64,000 bases of DNA from Amia ocellicauda (Eukaryota; Chordata; Actinopteri; Amiiformes; Amiidae), in contig NC_089851.1 in NCBI RefSeq assembly GCF_036373705.1, forward strand, positions 56,376,997-56,440,996, in the 5' to 3' direction. Shown piece by piece: positions 63,013 through 64,000 of this stretch. Numbering within the stretch: the first letter of the stretch is position 1; each line of letters opens with the position of its first letter. The position numbers were made by a program, and so were the translations under genes. The notes under the pieces were generated by a model, which was not told the DNA's origin, did not search any database, and saw only the letters and a list, made by a program, of their open reading frames with translations.

Positions 63013-63042
63013 CTGTCCAAATATTTATGGACCAGACTGTAT
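63013..63042 (-). repeat. Right terminal repeat of Tc1-like element B
   Basis: On the minus strand it starts TATACAGTCTGGTCC and continues ATAAATATTTGGACA, a Tc1-type terminal repeat ending at a TA. The matching left terminus was not found upstream. Confidence 0.65.
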
Positions 63043-63648
63043 ACCTGTAAAGAAGGACTGCCATGGCGGGGAACCCAGGTGCGGAGTGAGAGGTGGTCAG
63101 AAACAGGCTGTGGTCAATGCCGGCAAACCGTAATGTCCAGGGAAATCCACAAGTCCTGGTCGATAAGACAAGCAGGGGGTCAATGATCAGGCAAACAGGC
63201 TGGTAGGGAGAATACGGGAATTGGTGGAGGAACACGTGGAGGTTGTAAACAATCAATAACAAAAGGATACAAGACATAGCAGTGAATTAAAGTCACAGAG
63301 GGGTTTATATGTGTAGCAGAGAGGAGCAGAGGACGGCGAAGGAGAGTGCTGGTACAATGGGAGTTCGAGGATGATAGAACAAGTGCACATGGTGCCGAGG
63401 AATGTTAAGTGGCTGATTGCTGGGGAATGTGAGGGTTTAGAATTCCGGTGATGCTGACCTCTGCAGGGGAGCTTGTGAATTGCGGGATGTGTGGGATAAA
63501 ACAGTGACAATACCACTTGTTATTGTGTGTTTGAGTTTACTTGCATGGATTGTCTATTCATGTCAATATAAAAATTCCAAAGCATAACATTTATTCACAA
63601 CATGCTTTAGTGTTAAATGTTTAATATGGCAGCGCATATAAAGGTGTA
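63043..63648. other. Unassigned, G-rich (plus strand) non-coding stretch
   Basis: Less AT-rich than its surroundings up to about 63520, with many short AGGCAAACAGG-like words; it has the look of an old dispersed repeat. Two overlapping minus-strand open frames (63277-62942 and 63516-63253) have no recognisable domain and are probably chance. From about 63530 it is AT-rich. Confidence 0.5.
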
Positions 63649-64000
63649 TACAGCTCTGGAAAAAATTAAGAGACCAGTGCACAATTATCAATTTCTCTGG
63701 TTTACTATTTATAGGTATATGTTTTGGTAAAATGAACATTTTTGTTTTATTCTATAAACTGCTGAAAACATTTTTCCCAAATTCCAAATAAAAATATTGT
63801 CATTTAGAGCATTTATTTGCAGAAATTTACAACTGGACAAAATTACAAAAAAGATGCAGTGTTGTCAGACCTCAAATAATGCAAAGAAAATAAGTTCATA
63901 TTAATTTTTAAAAAACATAATACTAATGTTTTAACTTACAAAGAGTTCAGAAATTAATATTTGGTGATTTTCAATCACAGCATTCATGCGTCTTGGCATG
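63649..64000 (-). mobile_element. Tc1-like transposon C, right-hand part, cut by window end
   Basis: A TA at 63649-63650 is followed by CAGCTCTGGAAAAAATTAAG, a Tc1-type terminus. About 280 bp of AT-rich non-coding sequence follows, then the end of a transposase frame on the minus strand. The element therefore lies on the minus strand with its 3' end at 63649, and the rest is outside the window. Confidence 0.78.
63931..64000 (-). pseudogene. Tc1-like transposase, last ~23 codons (partial)
   Basis: The minus strand reads MPRRMNAVIENHQILISELF and two more residues before TAA at 63933-63931. MPRRMxAVIExH is the typical C-terminal motif of Tc1-like transposases. Only the tail is in the window, so whether the gene is intact cannot be told; pseudogene is assumed because the other two copies here are broken. 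Confidence 0.68.

Larger units (their letters stand above)
61958..63042. mobile_element. Tc1-like transposon remnant B, internally deleted and inverted
   Basis: The right end is clear: a 3' non-coding region with CCAAATACTTTTGAGCCCCT runs to a terminal repeat ending GGACCAGACTGTATA at about 63042. Just inside it is the C-terminal part of a Tc1-like transposase on the plus strand (62200-62345). To its left, on the minus strand, is the N-terminal DNA-binding part (about 61958-62193). The middle catalytic region is missing. The simplest reading is one element with an internal deletion plus inversion, later cut by a 432-bp insertion; two different copies joined end to end is the alternative. Confidence 0.72.

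Noticed and set aside
62942-63516. Two overlapping minus-strand open frames (111 and 87 residues)
   Set aside because: The first begins in unassigned DNA and runs into the Tc1-like terminus; neither has a domain, and the composition is that of a decayed repeat.

Overview
The window is eukaryotic. It looks like a ray-finned fish, inferred from a V-SINE-type retroposon, three fish-type Tc1-like transposon remnants, and nuclear tRNA-Thr and tRNA-Asn genes or pseudogenes. I see no intact protein-coding gene. About 88% of the window is one satellite array; the rest is a decayed transposon landscape at its right edge.

Layout. (1) 1-46074, 47014-53792 and 54752-58140 are one tandem satellite, all in the same orientation, with a monomer of about 141-149 bp and roughly 390 copies in all. 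Each monomer joins a fixed core of about 110 bp to a variable (CCAT)n(CTAT)n tract. Variant monomers form higher-order repeats (HORs). A roughly 1.15-kb eight-monomer unit is readable at 18.8-29.3 kb, and multi-kb segmental copies occur elsewhere. From about 29.43 kb the monomer population changes, and it changes back after about 55.3 kb. (2) A non-satellite block interrupts the array at the same monomer position three times: 46075-47013, 53793-54751, and a left half at 58141-58602 that ends the array. The full block carries a tRNA-Asn(GTT)-like gene on +, tRNA-Thr(TGT) on -, an (AAAAC)n tract, and a well-formed tRNA-Thr(AGT) on -. The first two blocks sit in tandem copies of a unit of about 8 kb. 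(3) 58603-64000 is AT-rich non-satellite DNA. It holds a Tc1-like element with a broken transposase and a missing right end (59134-60303), a V-SINE-like retroposon between arms of a 110-bp inverted repeat (60993-61570), a rearranged Tc1-like element with an internal inversion and a 432-bp insertion (about 61958-63042), and the end of a third Tc1-like element running off the window (63649-64000).

How it fits together. The tRNA block shares one junction with the satellite in all three places, so it was probably joined to the satellite once and then copied by the unequal exchange that expanded the array. The third block, at the array edge next to non-satellite DNA, is more diverged and may be closest to the original junction. 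No mobile element was seen inside the roughly 56 kb of satellite, while the flank is full of nested, broken ones; this suggests recent expansion or strong homogenisation of the array. Monomer counts and higher-order boundaries were read by eye and are approximate. Family names of mobile elements come from remembered family features, not from searches.
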